From the NCBI GenBank assembly GCA_038025085.1, contig CM076148.1:16446501-16510500 (forward strand): DNA of 64,000 nucleotides. Direction: 5' to 3'. Every line of letters begins with the position of its first letter. Position 1 is the stretch's first letter. Source of the stretch: Tetragonia tetragonoides (Eukaryota > Streptophyta > Magnoliopsida > Caryophyllales > Aizoaceae). Under the pieces are notes generated by a model, which did no database searches, had not been told where the DNA came from, and was given only the letters and a program-made list of their open reading frames with translations. This document shows, piece by piece, positions 1 to 11,422 of the stretch. The position numbers and the translations under genes were made by a program.

Positions 1-75
1 TCTAAACAGCGTTTTAAATAAGGCTACATAAAAATTGAAAAAATAAAAAAATTCTAAAAACTGAAGATTTAAAAG
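1..75. other. Partial spacer at left edge
   Basis: This is the end of a 5S spacer that begins outside the window. It holds the A-rich stretch (T-rich in RNA sense) that lies 3' of copy 1, including AAAA at 71-74, the likely Pol III stop. Confidence 0.9.
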
Positions 76-195
76 AGGGTGCAACCACAAGGACTTCCCA
101 GGAGGTCACCCATCCTAGTACTACTCTCGCCCAAGCACACTTAACTGCGGAGTTTTGATGGGATCCGGTGCATTAGTGCTGGTATGATCGCACCC
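76..195 (-). rRNA. 5S rRNA copy 1
   Basis: Type I, 120 nt because of an extra G near RNA 110. Changes G41A, C57T, C107T. Confidence 0.9.
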
Positions 196-419
196 ATCAA
201 TCTATTGCACAATATTTGTTTTAACCTTGTTCTTACAGCCATTTCTCACTTTTCGTGTGTCTCTTTTATTCGAAAATCAACGGTTTCTACTTAAAACAAA
301 ACACGTCTCCCGAAATCTTTTATACTAGTGTTTTCTGATTCTAAACAACGTTTTAAATAAGGGTACATAAAAATAAAAATTTAATAAAATAAAAATTTAA
401 AAAAATGAAGATTTAAAAA

Positions 420-537
420 GGGATGCAACACGAGGACTTCCAGAAGGTCACCCATCCTAGTACTACTCTCGCCCAAGCACGCTTAACTGCGGAGTTCTGA
501 TGGGATCCGGTGCATTAGTGCTGGTATGATCGCACCC
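420..537 (-). rRNA. 5S rRNA copy 2
   Basis: Type II, 118 nt because one G of the GGG at RNA 97-99 is missing. Confidence 0.9.
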
Positions 538-757
538 ATCAATCTATTGCACAATATTTGTTTTAACCTTGTTCTTACAGCCATTTCTCACTTTTCGTGT
601 GTCTCTTTTATTCGAAACTCAACGGTTTCTACTTAAAACACAACACGTCTCCCGAAATCTTTTATACTAGTGTTTTCTGATTCTAAACAACGTTTTAAAT
701 AAGCGTACATAAAAATTAAAAAAATAAAAAAAATTCTAAAAAATGAAGATTTAAAAG

Positions 758-876
758 AGTGTGCAACACGAGGACTTCCCAGGAGGTCACCCATCCTAGT
801 ACTACTCTCGCCCAAGCACGCTTAACTGCGGAGTTTTGATGGGATCCGGTGCATTAGTGCTGGTATGATCGCACCC
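758..876 (-). rRNA. 5S rRNA copy 3
   Basis: Type I. G41A and C117A; the latter breaks an end-stem pair with G2. Confidence 0.93.
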
Positions 877-1095
877 ATCAATCTATTGCACAATATTTGT
901 TTTAACCTTGTTCTTACAGCCATTTCTCACTTTTCGTGTGTCTCTTTTATTCGAAAATCAACGGTTTCTACTTAAAACACAACACGTCTGCCGAAATCTT
1001 TTATACTAGTGTATTCTGATTCTAAACAGCGTTTTAAATAAGGCTACATAAAAATTGAAAAAATAAAAAAATTCTAAAAACTGAAGATTTAAAAG

Positions 1096-1215
1096 AGGGT
1101 GCAACCACAAGGACTTCCCAGGAGGTCACCCATCCTAGTACTACTCTCGCCCAAGCACACTTAACTGCGGAGTTTTGATGGGATCCGGTGCATTAGTGCT
1201 GGTATGATCGCACCC
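1096..1215 (-). rRNA. 5S rRNA copy 4
   Basis: Same gene as copy 1, with the extra G, G41A, C57T and C107T. Confidence 0.9.
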
Positions 1216-1439
1216 ATCAATCTATTGCACAATATTTGTTTTAACCTTGTTCTTACAGCCATTTCTCACTTTTCGTGTGTCTCTTTTATTCGAAAATCAA
1301 CGGTTTCTACTTAAAACAAAACACGTCTCCCGAAATCTTTTATACTAGTGTTTTCTGATTCTAAACAACGTTTTAAATAAGGGTACATAAAAATAAAAAT
1401 TTAATAAAATAAAAATTTAAAAAAATGAAGATTTAAAAA

Positions 1440-1557
1440 GGGATGCAACACGAGGACTTCCAGAAGGTCACCCATCCTAGTACTACTCTCGCCCAAGCAC
1501 GCTTAACTGCGGAGTTCTGATGGGATCCGGTGCATTAGTGCTGGTATGATCGCACCC
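1440..1557 (-). rRNA. 5S rRNA copy 5
   Basis: Same gene as copy 2, with the one-base deletion at RNA 97-99. Confidence 0.9.
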
Positions 1558-1777
1558 ATCAATCTATTGCACAATATTTGTTTTAACCTTGTTCTTACAG
1601 CCATTTCTCACTTTTCGTGTGTCTCTTTTATTCGAAAATCAACGGTTTCTACTTAAAACACAACACGTCTCCCGAAATCTTTTATACTAGTGTTTTCTGA
1701 TTCTAAACAGAGTTTTAAATAAGGCTACATAAAAATTAAAAAAATAAAAAAAATTCTAAAAAATGAAGATTTAAAAG

Positions 1778-1896
1778 AGGGTGCAACACGAGGACTTCCC
1801 AGGAGGTCACCCATCCTAGTACTACTCTCGCCCAAGCAAGCTTAACTGCGATGTTCTGATGGGATCCGGTTCATTAGTGCTGCTATGATCGCACCC
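1778..1896 (-). rRNA. 5S rRNA copy 6
   Basis: Type I with five changes: C14G, C26A, T45A, C46T, G58T. G58T lies in box A. Confidence 0.88.
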
Positions 1897-2115
1897 ATCA
1901 AACTATTGCACAATATTTGTTTTAACCTTGTTCTTACAGCCATTTCTCACTTTTCGTTTGTCTCTTTTATTCGAAAATCAACGGTTTCTACTTAAAACAC
2001 AACACGTCTCCCGAAATCTTTTATACTAGTGTTTTCTGATTCTAAACAACGTTTTAAATAAGGGTACATAAAAATTAAAAAAATTAAAAAATTCTAAAAA
2101 ATGAAGATTTAAAAG

Positions 2116-2234
2116 AGGGTGCAACACGAGGACTTCCCAGGAGGTCACCCATCCTAGTACTACTCTCGCCCAAGCACGCTTAACTGCGGATCTCTGATGG
2201 GATCCGGTGCATTAGTGCTGGTATGATCGCACCG
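2116..2234 (-). rRNA. 5S rRNA copy 7
   Basis: Type I. A43G, C44A, and G1C at the first transcribed base. Confidence 0.9.
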
Positions 2235-2457
2235 ATCAATCTATTGCACAATATTTGTTTTAACCTTGTTCTTACAGCCATTTCTCACTTTTCGTGTGTC
2301 TCTTTTATTCGAAAATCAACGGTTTCTACTTAGAACACAACACGTCTCCCGAAATCTTTTATACTAGTGTTTTCTGATTCTAAACAACGTTTTAAATAAG
2401 GGTACATAAAAAAAAAATTTCATAAAATAAAAATTTAAAAAAATGAAGATTTAAAAA

Positions 2458-2576
2458 GGGATGCAACACGAGGACTTCCCAGAAGGTCACCCATCCTAGT
2501 ACTACTCTCGCCCAAGCACGCTTAACTGCGGAGTTCTGATGGGATCCGGTGCATTAGTACTGGTATGATCGCACCC
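2458..2576 (-). rRNA. 5S rRNA copy 8
   Basis: Type II with C18T. Confidence 0.94.
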
Positions 2577-2796
2577 ATCAATCTATTGCACAATATTTGT
2601 TTTAACCTTGTTCTTACAGCCATTTCTCACTTTTCGTGTGTCTCTTTTATTCGAAAATCAACGATTTCTACTTAAAACACAACACGTCTCCCGAAATCTT
2701 TTATACTAGTGTATTCTGATTCTAAACAGCGTTTTAAATAAGGCTACATAAAAATTAAAAAAATAAAAAAAATTCTAAAAAATGAAGATTTAAAAG

Positions 2797-2915
2797 AGGG
2801 TGCAACACGAGGACTTCCCAGGAGGTCACCCATCCATGTACTACTCTCGCCCAAGCATGCTTAACTGCGGATTTCTGAAGGGATCAGGTGCATTAGTGCT
2901 GCTTTGATCGCACCC
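2797..2915 (-). rRNA. 5S rRNA copy 9, divergent
   Basis: Type I with eight changes: T12A, C14G, G30T, A37T, C44A, G58A, T79A, A80T. They touch box A and the edge of box C and destroy GGATCC. This may be a pseudogene. Confidence 0.82.
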
Positions 2916-3130
2916 ATCAATCTATTGCACAATATTTGTTTTAACCTTGTTCTTACAGCCATTTCTCATTTTTCGTTTGTCTCTTTTATTCGAAAATCAA
3001 CGGTTTCTACTTAAAACACAACACGTCTCCCGAAATCTTTTATACTAGTGTTTTCTGATTCTAAACAACGTTTTAAATAAGGCTACATAAAAATTAAAAA
3101 CATAAAAAAAATTCCAAAAAATGAAGATTT

Positions 3131-3134
3131 AAAA
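3131..3134 (-). terminator. Pol III T-run stop of a type I copy
   Basis: After the CCCT end of copy 10 the minus strand continues C then TTTT, and a second run of six T lies at 3116-3121. Short T runs stop RNA polymerase III. This arrangement is shared by most type I units. Confidence 0.75.
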
Positions 3135-3135
3135 G

Positions 3136-3254
3136 AGGGTGCAACACGAGGACTTCCCAGGAGGTCACCCATCCTAGTACTACTCTCGCCCAAGCACGCT
3201 TAACTGCGGAGTTCTGATGGGATCCGGTGCATTAGTGCTGGTATGATCGCACCC
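3136..3254 (-). rRNA. 5S rRNA copy 10, reference type I gene
   Basis: I see no change from the consensus. RNA 1-10 GGGTGCGATC and the 3' end TTGCACCCT can pair through GGGTGC and GCACCC. Length is 119 nt, normal for plant 5S RNA. Confidence 0.97.
3158..3205 (-). promoter_or_regulatory. Internal control region of a 5S copy (boxes A, IE, C)
   Basis: In copy 10, RNA 50-64 reads AGTTAAGCGTGCTTG (box A), 67-72 is the intermediate element and 80-97 reads AGGATGGGTGACCTCCTG (box C). These are the positions bound by TFIIIA in 5S genes generally. Most copies keep them intact. Changes in them are noted for individual copies. Confidence 0.85.
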
Positions 3255-3284
3255 ATCAATCTATTGCACAATATTTGTTTTAAC
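3255..3284 (-). promoter_or_regulatory. Upstream promoter of a 5S copy: AT box and GC at -13/-12
   Basis: Taking copy 10 as the model, with +1 at 3254, the minus strand reads TTAAAACAAATATTG at about -30 to -16, then GC at -13/-12. Plant 5S genes are known to use a TATA-like box near -28 and a GC near -12, so position and content fit. The base at -1 is T here, where Arabidopsis has C. The element is nearly constant across the array. Known variants on the plus strand change ATTTGTTTT to ATTTTTTTT, ATTTGATTT or ATTAGTTTT. Confidence 0.75.
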
Positions 3285-3473
3285 CTTGTTCTTACGGCCA
3301 TTTCTCACTTTTCGTGTGTCTCTTTTATTCGAAAATCGACGGTTTCTACTTAAAACACAACACGTCTCCCGAAATCTTTTATACTAGTGTTTTCTGATTC
3401 TAAACAACGTTTAAAATAAGGGTACATAAAAATTAAAAAATAAAAAAAATTCTAAAAAATGAAGATTTAAATG
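3255..3473. other. Representative 5S intergenic spacer (copies 10-11)
   Basis: This 219-nt spacer stands for the roughly 187 others. Next to the gene start it has the conserved upstream promoter. A well conserved middle follows, with TTCGAAAATC, ACACGTCTCC and ACTAGTG blocks, and then a variable A-rich half of homopolymer runs before the next gene's 3' end. Two linked forms recur: TGTTTTCTG with CAACG and GGGTAC, and TGTATTCTG with CAGCG and GGCTAC (plus strand). No ORF or other gene is seen in any spacer. Confidence 0.9.
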
Positions 3474-3592
3474 AGGGTGCAACACGAGGACTTCCCAGGA
3501 GGTCACCCATCCTAGTACTACTCTCGCCCAAGCACGCTTAACTGCGATGTTCTGATGGGATCCGGTGCATTAGTGCTGGTATGATCGCACCC
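3474..3592 (-). rRNA. 5S rRNA copy 11
   Basis: Type I with T45A and C46T. Confidence 0.94.
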
Positions 3593-3816
3593 ATCAATCT
3601 ATTGCACAATATTTTTTTTAACCTTGTTCTTACAGCCATTTCTCACTTTTCGTGTGTCTCTTTTATTCGAAAATCAACGGTTTCTACTTAGAACACAACA
3701 CGTCTCCCGAAATCTTTTATACTAGTGTTTTCTGATTCTAAACAACGTTTTAAATAAGGGTAAATAAAAATAAAAATTTAATAAAATAAAAATTTAAAAA
3801 AATGAAGATTTAAAAA

Positions 3817-3935
3817 GGGATGCAACACGAGGACTTCCCAGAAGGTCACCCATCCTAGTACTACTCTCGCCCAAGCACGCTTAACTGCGGAGTTCTGATG
3901 GGATCCGGTGCATTAGTACTGGTATGATCGCACCC
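3817..3935 (-). rRNA. 5S rRNA copy 12
   Basis: Type II with C18T, like copy 8. Confidence 0.94.
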
Positions 3936-4155
3936 ATCAATCTATTGCACAATATTTGTTTTAACCTTGTTCTTACAGCCATTTCTCACTTTTCGTGTGT
4001 CTCTTTTATTCGAAAATCAACGATTTCTACTTAAAACACAACACGTCTCCCGAAATCTTTTATACTAGTGTATTCTGATTCTAAACAGCGTTTTAAATAA
4101 GGCTACATAAAAATTAAAAAAATAAAAAAAATTCTAAAAAATGAAGATTTAAAAG

Positions 4156-4274
4156 AGGGTGCAACACGAGGACTTCCCAGGAGGTCACCCATCCATGTAC
4201 TACTCTCGCCCAAGCATGCTTAACTGCGGATTTCTGAAGGGATCAGGTGCATTAGTGCTGCTTTGATCGCACCC
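4156..4274 (-). rRNA. 5S rRNA copy 13, divergent
   Basis: Carries the same eight changes as copy 9, so the altered gene was duplicated with its 4-unit block. Confidence 0.82.
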
Positions 4275-4494
4275 ATCAATCTATTGCACAATATTTGTTT
4301 TAACCTTGTTCTTACAGCCATTTCTCATTTTTCGTTTGTCTCTTTTATTCGAAAATCAACGGTTTCTACTTAAAACACAACACGTCTCCCGAAATCTTTT
4401 ATACTAGTGTTTTCTGATTCTAAACAACGTTTTAAATAAGGCTACATAAAAATTAAAAACATAAAAAAAATTCCAAAAAATGAAGATTTAAAAG

Positions 4495-4613
4495 AGGGTG
4501 CAACACGAGGACTTCCCAGGAGGTCACCCATCCTAGTACTACTCTCGCCCAAGCACGCTTAACTGCGGAGTTCTGATGGGATCCGGTGCATTAGTGCTGG
4601 TATGATCGCACCC
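4495..4613 (-). rRNA. 5S rRNA copy 14
   Basis: Type I with no change noticed. Confidence 0.96.
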
Positions 4614-4832
4614 ATCAATCTATTGCACAATATTTGTTTTAACCTTGTTCTTACGGCCATTTCTCACTTTTCGTGTGTCTCTTTTATTCGAAAATCAACG
4701 GTTTCTACTTAAAACACAACACGTCTCCCGAAATCTTTTATACTAGTGTTTTCTGATTCTAAACAACGTTTAAAATAAGGGTACATAAAAATTAAAAAAT
4801 AAAAAAAATTCTAAAAAATGAAGATTTAAATG

Positions 4833-4951
4833 TGGGTGCAACACGAGGACTTCCCAGGAGGTCACCCATCCTAGTACTACTCTCGCCCAAGCACGCTTAA
4901 CTGCGATGTTCTGATGGGATCCGGTGCATTAGTGCTGGTATGATCGCACCC
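4833..4951 (-). rRNA. 5S rRNA copy 15
   Basis: Type I with T45A, C46T and T119A. Confidence 0.93.
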
Positions 4952-5175
4952 ATCAATCTATTGCACAATATTTTTTTTAACCTTGTTCTTACAGCCATTT
5001 CTCACTTTTCGTGTGTCTCTTTTATTCGAAAATCAACGGTTTCTACTTAGAACACAACACGTCTCCCGAAATCTTTTATACTAGTGTTTTCTGATTCTAA
5101 ACAACGTTTTAAATAAGGGTAAATAAAAATAAAAATTTAATAAAATAAAAATTTAAAAAAATGAAGATTTAAAAA

Positions 5176-5294
5176 GGGATGCAACACGAGGACTTCCCAG
5201 AAGGTCACCCATCCTAGTACTACTCTCGCCCAAGCACGCTTAACTGCGGAGTTCTGATGGGATCCGGTGCATTAGTACTGGTATGATCGCACCC
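5176..5294 (-). rRNA. 5S rRNA copy 16
   Basis: Type II with C18T; third member of the copy 8/12 lineage. Confidence 0.94.
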
Positions 5295-5515
5295 ATCAAT
5301 CTATTGCACAATATTTGTTTTAACCTTGTTCTTACAGCCATTTCTAACTTTTCGTGTGTCTCTTTTATTCGAAAATCAACGGTTTCTACTTAAAACACAA
5401 CACGTCTCCCGAAATCTTTTATACTAGTGTTTTCTGATTCTAAACAGCGTTTTAAATAAAGCTACATAAAAATTAAAAAAATAAAAAAAAATTCTAAAAA
5501 ATGAAGATTTAAAAG

Positions 5516-5634
5516 AGGGTGCAACACGAGGACTTCCCAAGAGGTCACCCATCCTAGTACTACTCTCGCCCAAGCGCGCTTAACTGCGGAGTTCTGATGG
5601 GATCCGGTGCATTAGTGCTAGTATGATCGCACCC
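5516..5634 (-). rRNA. 5S rRNA copy 17
   Basis: Type I with C15T, T59C, C95T. Confidence 0.93.
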
Positions 5635-5853
5635 ATCAATCTATTGCACAATATTTGTTTTAACCTTGTTCTTACAGCCATTTCTCACTTTTCGTGTGTC
5701 TCTTTTATTCGAAAATCAACGGTTTCTACTTAAAACACAACACGTCTCCCGAAATCTTTTATACTAGTGTATTCTGATTCTAAACAGCGTTTTAAATAAG
5801 GCTACATAAAAATTAAAAAAATAAAAAAATTCTAAAAAATGAAGATTTAAAAG

Positions 5854-5972
5854 AGGGTGCAACACAAGGACTTCCCAGGAGGTCACCCATCCTAGTACTA
5901 CTCTCGCCCAAGCACGCTTAACTGCGGAGTTCTGATGGGATCCGGTGCATTAGTGCTGGTATGATCGCACCC
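5854..5972 (-). rRNA. 5S rRNA copy 18
   Basis: Type I with C107T, a CpG transition. Confidence 0.95.
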
Positions 5973-6196
5973 ATCAATCTATTGCACAATATTTGTTTTA
6001 ACCTTGTTCTTACAGCCATTTCTCACTTTTCGTGTGTCTCTTTTATTCGAAAATCAACGGTTTTTACTTAAAACACAACACGTCTCCCGAAATCTTTTAT
6101 ACTAGTGTTTTCTGATTCTAAACAACGTTTTAAATAAGGGTACATAAAAATAAAAATTTAATAAAATAAAAATTTAAAAAAATGAAGATTTAAAAA

Positions 6197-6315
6197 GGGA
6201 TGCAACACGAGGACTTCCCAGAAGGTCACCCATCCTAGTACTACTCTCGCCCAAGCACGCTTAACTGCGGAGTTTTGATGGGATCCGGTGCATTAGTGCT
6301 GGTATGATCGCACCC
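6197..6315 (-). rRNA. 5S rRNA copy 19
   Basis: Type II with G41A. Confidence 0.94.
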
Positions 6316-6539
6316 ATCACTCTATTACACAATATTTGTTTTAACCTTGTTCTTACAGCCATTTCTCACTTTTCGTGTGTCTCTTTTATTCGAAAATCAA
6401 CGGTTTCTACTTAAAACACAACACGTCTCCCGAAATCTTTTATACTAGTGTTTTCTGATTCTAAACAACGTTTTAAATAAGGGTACATAAAAATAAAAAT
6501 TTAATAAAATAAAAATTTATAAAAATGAAGATTTAAAAA

Positions 6540-6658
6540 GGGATGCAACACGAGGACTTCCCAGAAGGTCACCCATCCTAGTACTACTCCCGCCCAAGCA
6601 CGCTTAACTGCAGGGTTCTGATGGGAACCGGTGCATTAGTGCTGGTATGATCGCACCC
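6540..6658 (-). rRNA. 5S rRNA copy 20
   Basis: Type II with A32T, T45C, C47T, A69G. A32T removes GGATCC; A69G is in the intermediate element. Confidence 0.9.
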
Positions 6659-6879
6659 ATCAATCTATTGCACAATATTTGTTTTAACCTTGTTCTTACA
6701 GCCATTTCTCACTTTTCGTGTGTCTCTTTTATTCGAAAATCAACGGTTTCTACTTAAAACACAACACGTCTCCCGAAATCTTTTATACTAGTGTATTCTG
6801 ATTCTAAACAGCGTTTTAAATAAGGCTACGTAAAAATTAAAAAAATAAAAAAAAATTCTAAAAAATGAAGATTTAAAAG

Positions 6880-6998
6880 AGGGTGCAACACGAGGACTTC
6901 CCAGGAGGTCACCCATCCTAGTACTACTCTCGCCCAAGCTCGCTTATCTGCGGAGTTCTGATGGGATCCGGTGCATTAGTGCTGGTATGATCGCACCC
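6880..6998 (-). rRNA. 5S rRNA copy 21
   Basis: Type I with T52A and T59A, both in box A. Confidence 0.92.
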
Positions 6999-7218
6999 AT
7001 CAATCTATTGCACAATATTTGTTTTAACCTTGTTCTTACAGCCATTTCTCACTTTTCGTGTGTCTCTTTTATTCGAAAATCAACGGTTTCTACTTAAAAC
7101 ACAACACGTCTCCCGAAATCTTTTATACTAGTGTATTCTGATTCTAAACAGCGTTTTAAATAAGGCTACATAAAAATTAAAAAAATTAAAAAAATTCTAA
7201 AAAATGAAGATTTAAAAG

Positions 7219-7337
7219 AGGGTGCAACACGAGGACTTCCCAGGAGGTCACCCATCCTAGTACTACTCTCGCCCAAGCTCGCTTAACTGCGGAGTTCTGA
7301 TGGGATCCGGTGCATTAGTGCTGGTATGATCGCAACC
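7219..7337 (-). rRNA. 5S rRNA copy 22
   Basis: Type I with T59A and G3T; G3T breaks the G3-C116 end pair. Confidence 0.92.
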
Positions 7338-7561
7338 ATCAATCTATTGCACAATATTTGTTTTAACCTTGTTCTTACAGCCATTTCTCACTTTTCGTGT
7401 GTCTCTTTTATTCGAAAATCAACGGTTTCTACTTAAAACACAACACGTCTCCCGAAATCTTTTATACTAGTGTTTTCTGATTCTAAACAACGTTTTAAAT
7501 AAGGGTACATAAAAATAAAAATTTAATAAAATAAAAATTTAAAAAAATGAAGATTTAAAAA

Positions 7562-7680
7562 GGGATGCAACACGAGGACTTCCCAGAAGGTCACCCATCC
7601 TAGTACTACTCTCGCCCAAGCACGCTTAACCGCGGAATTCTGATGGGATTCGGTGCATTAGTGCTGGTATGATCGCACCC
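7562..7680 (-). rRNA. 5S rRNA copy 23
   Basis: Type II with G31A, C44T, A50G. Confidence 0.92.
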
Positions 7681-7904
7681 ATCAATCTATTGCACAATAT
7701 TTGTTTTAACCTTGATCTTACAGCCATTTCTCACTTTTCGTGTGTCTCTTTTATTCGAAAATCAACGGTTTCTACTTAAAACACAACACGTCTCCCGAAA
7801 TCTTTTATACTAGTGTTTTCTGATTCTAAACAACGTTTTAAATAAGGGTACATAAAAATAAAAATTTAAAAAAATAAAAATTTAAAAAAATGAAGATTTA
7901 AAAA

Positions 7905-8023
7905 GGGATGCAACACGAGGACTTCCCAGAAGGTCACCCATCCTAGTACTACTCTCGCCCAAGCACGCTTGACTGCGGAGTTCTGATGGGATCCGGTGCA
8001 TTAGTGCTGGTATGATCGCACCC
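7905..8023 (-). rRNA. 5S rRNA copy 24
   Basis: Type II with T53C. Confidence 0.94.
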
Positions 8024-8246
8024 ATCAATCTATTGCACAATATTTGTTTTAACCTTGTTCTTACAACCATTTCTCACTTTTCGTGTGTCTCTTTTATTCG
8101 AAAATCAACGGTTTCTACTTAAAACACAACAACACGTCTCCCGAAATCTTTTATACTAGTGTATTCTGATTCTAAACAGCATTTTAAATAAGGCTACATA
8201 AAATTAAAAAAATAAAAAAAAAATCTAAAAAATGAAGATTTAAAAG

Positions 8247-8365
8247 AGGGTGCAACACGAGGACTTCCCAGGAGGTCACCCATCCTAGTACTACTCTCGC
8301 CCAAGCACGCTTCACTGCGGAGTTCTGATGGGATCCGGTGCATTAGTAATGGTATGATCGCACCC
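8247..8365 (-). rRNA. 5S rRNA copy 25
   Basis: Type I with G17T, C18T, T53G. Confidence 0.93.
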
Positions 8366-8584
8366 ATCAATCTATTGCACAATATTTGTTTTAACCTTGT
8401 TCTTACAGCCATTTCTCACTTTTCGTGTGTCTCTTTTATTCGAAAATCAACGGTTTCTACTTAAAACACAACACGTCTCCCGAAATCTTTTATACCAGTG
8501 TATTCTGATTCTAAATAGCGTTTTAAATAAGGGTAAATACAATTAAAAAAATAAAAAAAATTCTAAAAAATGAAGATTTAAAAG

Positions 8585-8703
8585 AGGGTGCAACACGAGG
8601 ACTTCCCAGGAGGTCACCCATCCTAGTACTACTCTCGCCCAAGCACGCTTCACTTCGGAGTTCTGATGGGATCCGGTGCATTAGTGCTGGTATGATCGCA
8701 CCC
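8585..8703 (-). rRNA. 5S rRNA copy 26
   Basis: Type I with C49A and T53G. Confidence 0.93.
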
Positions 8704-8922
8704 ATCAATCTATTGCACAATATTTGATTTAACCTTGTTCTTACAGCCATTTCTCACTTTTCGTGTGTCTCTTTTATTCGAAAATCAACGGTTTCTACTT
8801 AAAACACAACACGTCTCCCGAAATCTTTTATACTAGTGTATTCTGATTCTAAACAGCGTTTTAAATAAGGCTACATAAAAATTAAAAAAATAAAAAAATT
8901 CTAAAAAATGAAGATTTAAAAG

Positions 8923-9041
8923 AGGGTGCAACACAAGGACTTCCCAGGAGGTCACCCATCCTAGTACTACTCTCGCCCAAGCACGCTTAACTGCGGAGTT
9001 CTGATGGGATCCGGTGCATTAGTGCTGGTATGATCGCACCC
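8923..9041 (-). rRNA. 5S rRNA copy 27
   Basis: Type I with C107T. Confidence 0.95.
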
Positions 9042-9261
9042 ATCAATCTATTGCACAATATTTGTTTTAACCTTGTTCTTACAGCCATTTCTCACTTTTC
9101 GTGTGTCTCTTTTATTCGAAAATCAACGGTTTCTACTTAAAACACAACACGTCTCCCGAAATCTTTTATACTAGTGTATTCTGATTCTAAACAGCGTTTT
9201 AAATAAGGCTACATAAAAATTAAAAAAATAAAAAAAATTCTAAAAAATGAAGATTTAAAAG

Positions 9262-9380
9262 AGGGTGCAACACGAGGACTTCCCAGGAGGTCACCCATCC
9301 TAGTACTACTCTCGCCCAAGCACGCTTAACTGCGGAGTTCTGATGGGATCCGGTGCATTAGTGCTGGTATGATCGCACCC
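9262..9380 (-). rRNA. 5S rRNA copy 28
   Basis: Type I with no change noticed. Confidence 0.96.
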
Positions 9381-9600
9381 ATCAATCTATTGCACAATAT
9401 TTGTTTTAACCTTGTTCTTACAGCCATTTCTCACTTTTCGTGTGTCTCTTTTATTCGAAAATCAACGGTTTCTACTTAAAACACAACACGTCTCCCGAAA
9501 TCTTTTATACTAGTGTTTTCTGATTCTAAACAACGTTTTAAATAAGGGTACATAAAAATTAAAAAAATAAAAAAAATTCTAAAAAATGAAGATTTAAAAG

Positions 9601-9719
9601 AGGGTGCAACACGAGGACTTCCCAGGAGGTCACCCATCCTAGTACTACTCTCGCCCAAGCACGCTTCACTGCGGAGTTCTGATGGGATCCGGTGCATTAG
9701 TAATGGTATGATCGCACCC
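9601..9719 (-). rRNA. 5S rRNA copy 29
   Basis: Type I with G17T, C18T, T53G, as in copy 25. Confidence 0.93.
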
Positions 9720-9939
9720 ATCAATCTATTGCAAAATATTTGTTTTAACCTTGTTCTTACAGCCATTTCTCACTTTTCGTGTGTCTCTTTTATTCGAAAA
9801 TCAACGGTTTCTACTTAAAACACAACACGTCTCCCGAAATCTTTTACACTAGTGTATTCTGATTCTAAACAGCGTTTTAAATAAGGGTACATAAAAATTA
9901 AAAAAATTAAAAAAATTCTAAAAAATGAAGATTTAAAAG

Positions 9940-10058
9940 AGGGTGCAACACGAGGACTTCCCAGGAGGTCACCCATCCTAGTACTACTCTCGCCCAAGCA
10001 CGCTTCACTGCGGAGTTCTGATGGGATCCGGTGCATTAGTGCTGGTATGATCGCACCC
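9940..10058 (-). rRNA. 5S rRNA copy 30
   Basis: Type I with T53G. Confidence 0.95.
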
Positions 10059-10278
10059 ATCAATCTATTGCACAATATTTGATTTAACCTTGTTCTTACT
10101 GCCATTTCTCACTTTTCGTGTGTCTCTTTTATTCGAAAATCAACGGTTTCTACTTAAAACACAACACGTCTCCCGAAATCTTTTATACTAGTGTATTCTG
10201 ATTCTAAACAGCGTTTTAAATAAGGCTACATAAAAATTAAAAAAATAAAAAAAATTCTAAAAAATGAAGATTTAAAAG

Positions 10279-10397
10279 AGGGTGCAACACGAGGACTTCC
10301 CAGGAGGTCACCCATCCTAGTACTACTCTCGCCCAAGCACGCTTAACTGCGGAGTTCTGATGGGATCCGCTGCATTAGTGCTGGTATGATCGCACCC
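10279..10397 (-). rRNA. 5S rRNA copy 31
   Basis: Type I with C28G. Confidence 0.95.
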
Positions 10398-10617
10398 ATC
10401 AATCTATTGCACAATATTTGTTTTAACCTTGTTCTTACAGCCATTTGTCACTTTTCGTGTGTCTCTTTTATTCGAAAATCAACGGTTTCTACTTAAAACA
10501 CAACACGTCTCCAGAAATCTTTTATACTAGTGTTTTCTGATTCTAAACAACGTTTTAAATAAGGGTACATAAAAATTAAAAAAATAAAAAAAATTCTAAA
10601 AAATGAAGATTTAAAAG

Positions 10618-10736
10618 AGGGTGCAACACGAGGACTTCCCAGGAGGTCACCCATCCTAGTACTACTCTCGCCCAAGCTCGCTTAACTGCGGAGTTCTGAT
10701 GGGATCCGGTGCATTAGTGCTGGTATGATCGCAACC
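10618..10736 (-). rRNA. 5S rRNA copy 32
   Basis: Type I with G3T and T59A, as in copy 22. Confidence 0.92.
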
Positions 10737-10960
10737 ATCAATCTATTGCACAATATTTGTTTTAACCTTGTTCTTACAGCCATTTCTCACTTTTCGTGTG
10801 TCTCTTTTATTCGAAAATCAACGGTTTCTACTTAAAACACAACACGTCTCCCGAAATCTTTTGTACTAGTGTTTTCTGATTCTAAACAACGTTTTAAATA
10901 AGGGTACATAAAAATAAAAATTTAATAAAATAAAAATTTAAAAAAATGAAGATTTAAAAA

Positions 10961-11079
10961 GGGATGCAACACGAGGACTTCCCAGAAGGTCACCCATCCT
11001 TGTACTACTCTCGCCCAAGCACGCTTAACTGCGGAATTCTGATGGGATTCGGTGCATTAGTGCTGGTATGATCGCACCC
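10961..11079 (-). rRNA. 5S rRNA copy 33
   Basis: Type II with G31A, C44T, T79A. Confidence 0.92.
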
Positions 11080-11303
11080 ATCAATCTATTGCACAATATT
11101 TGTTTTAACCTTGATCTTACAGCCATTTCTCACTTTTCGTGTGTCTCTTTTATTCGAAAATCAACGGTTTCTACTTAAAACACAACACGTCTCCCGAAAT
11201 CTTTTATACTAGTGTTTTCTGATTCTAAACAACGTTTTAAATAAGGGTACATAAAAATAAAAATTAAATAAAATAAAATTTTAAAAAAATGAAGATTTAA
11301 AAA

Positions 11304-11422
11304 GGGATGCAACACGAGGACTTCCCAGAAGGTCACCCATCCTAGTACTACTCTCGCCCAAGCACGCATGACTGCGGAGTTCTGATGGGATCCGGTGCAT
11401 TAGTGCTGGTATGATTGCACCC
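11304..11422 (-). rRNA. 5S rRNA copy 34
   Basis: Type II with G7A, T53C, A55T. Confidence 0.92.

Larger units (their letters stand above)
1..1757. repeat. Three-unit higher-order repeat, offset 1020 bp
   Basis: Bases 1-617 recur without a difference that I can see at 1021-1637, including the inserted base of copies 1 and 4 and the deleted base of copies 2 and 5. The match weakens near 690/1710, where copies 3 and 6 differ. Confidence 0.9.
2458..5175. repeat. Four-unit higher-order repeat, offset 1359 bp
   Basis: Copies 8-11 and 12-15 match in order: a type II gene with C18T, a gene with eight changes, an intact gene, and a gene with T45A and C46T. Copy 16 begins a third round. The repeat is young, since even rare changes are shared. 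Confidence 0.9.
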
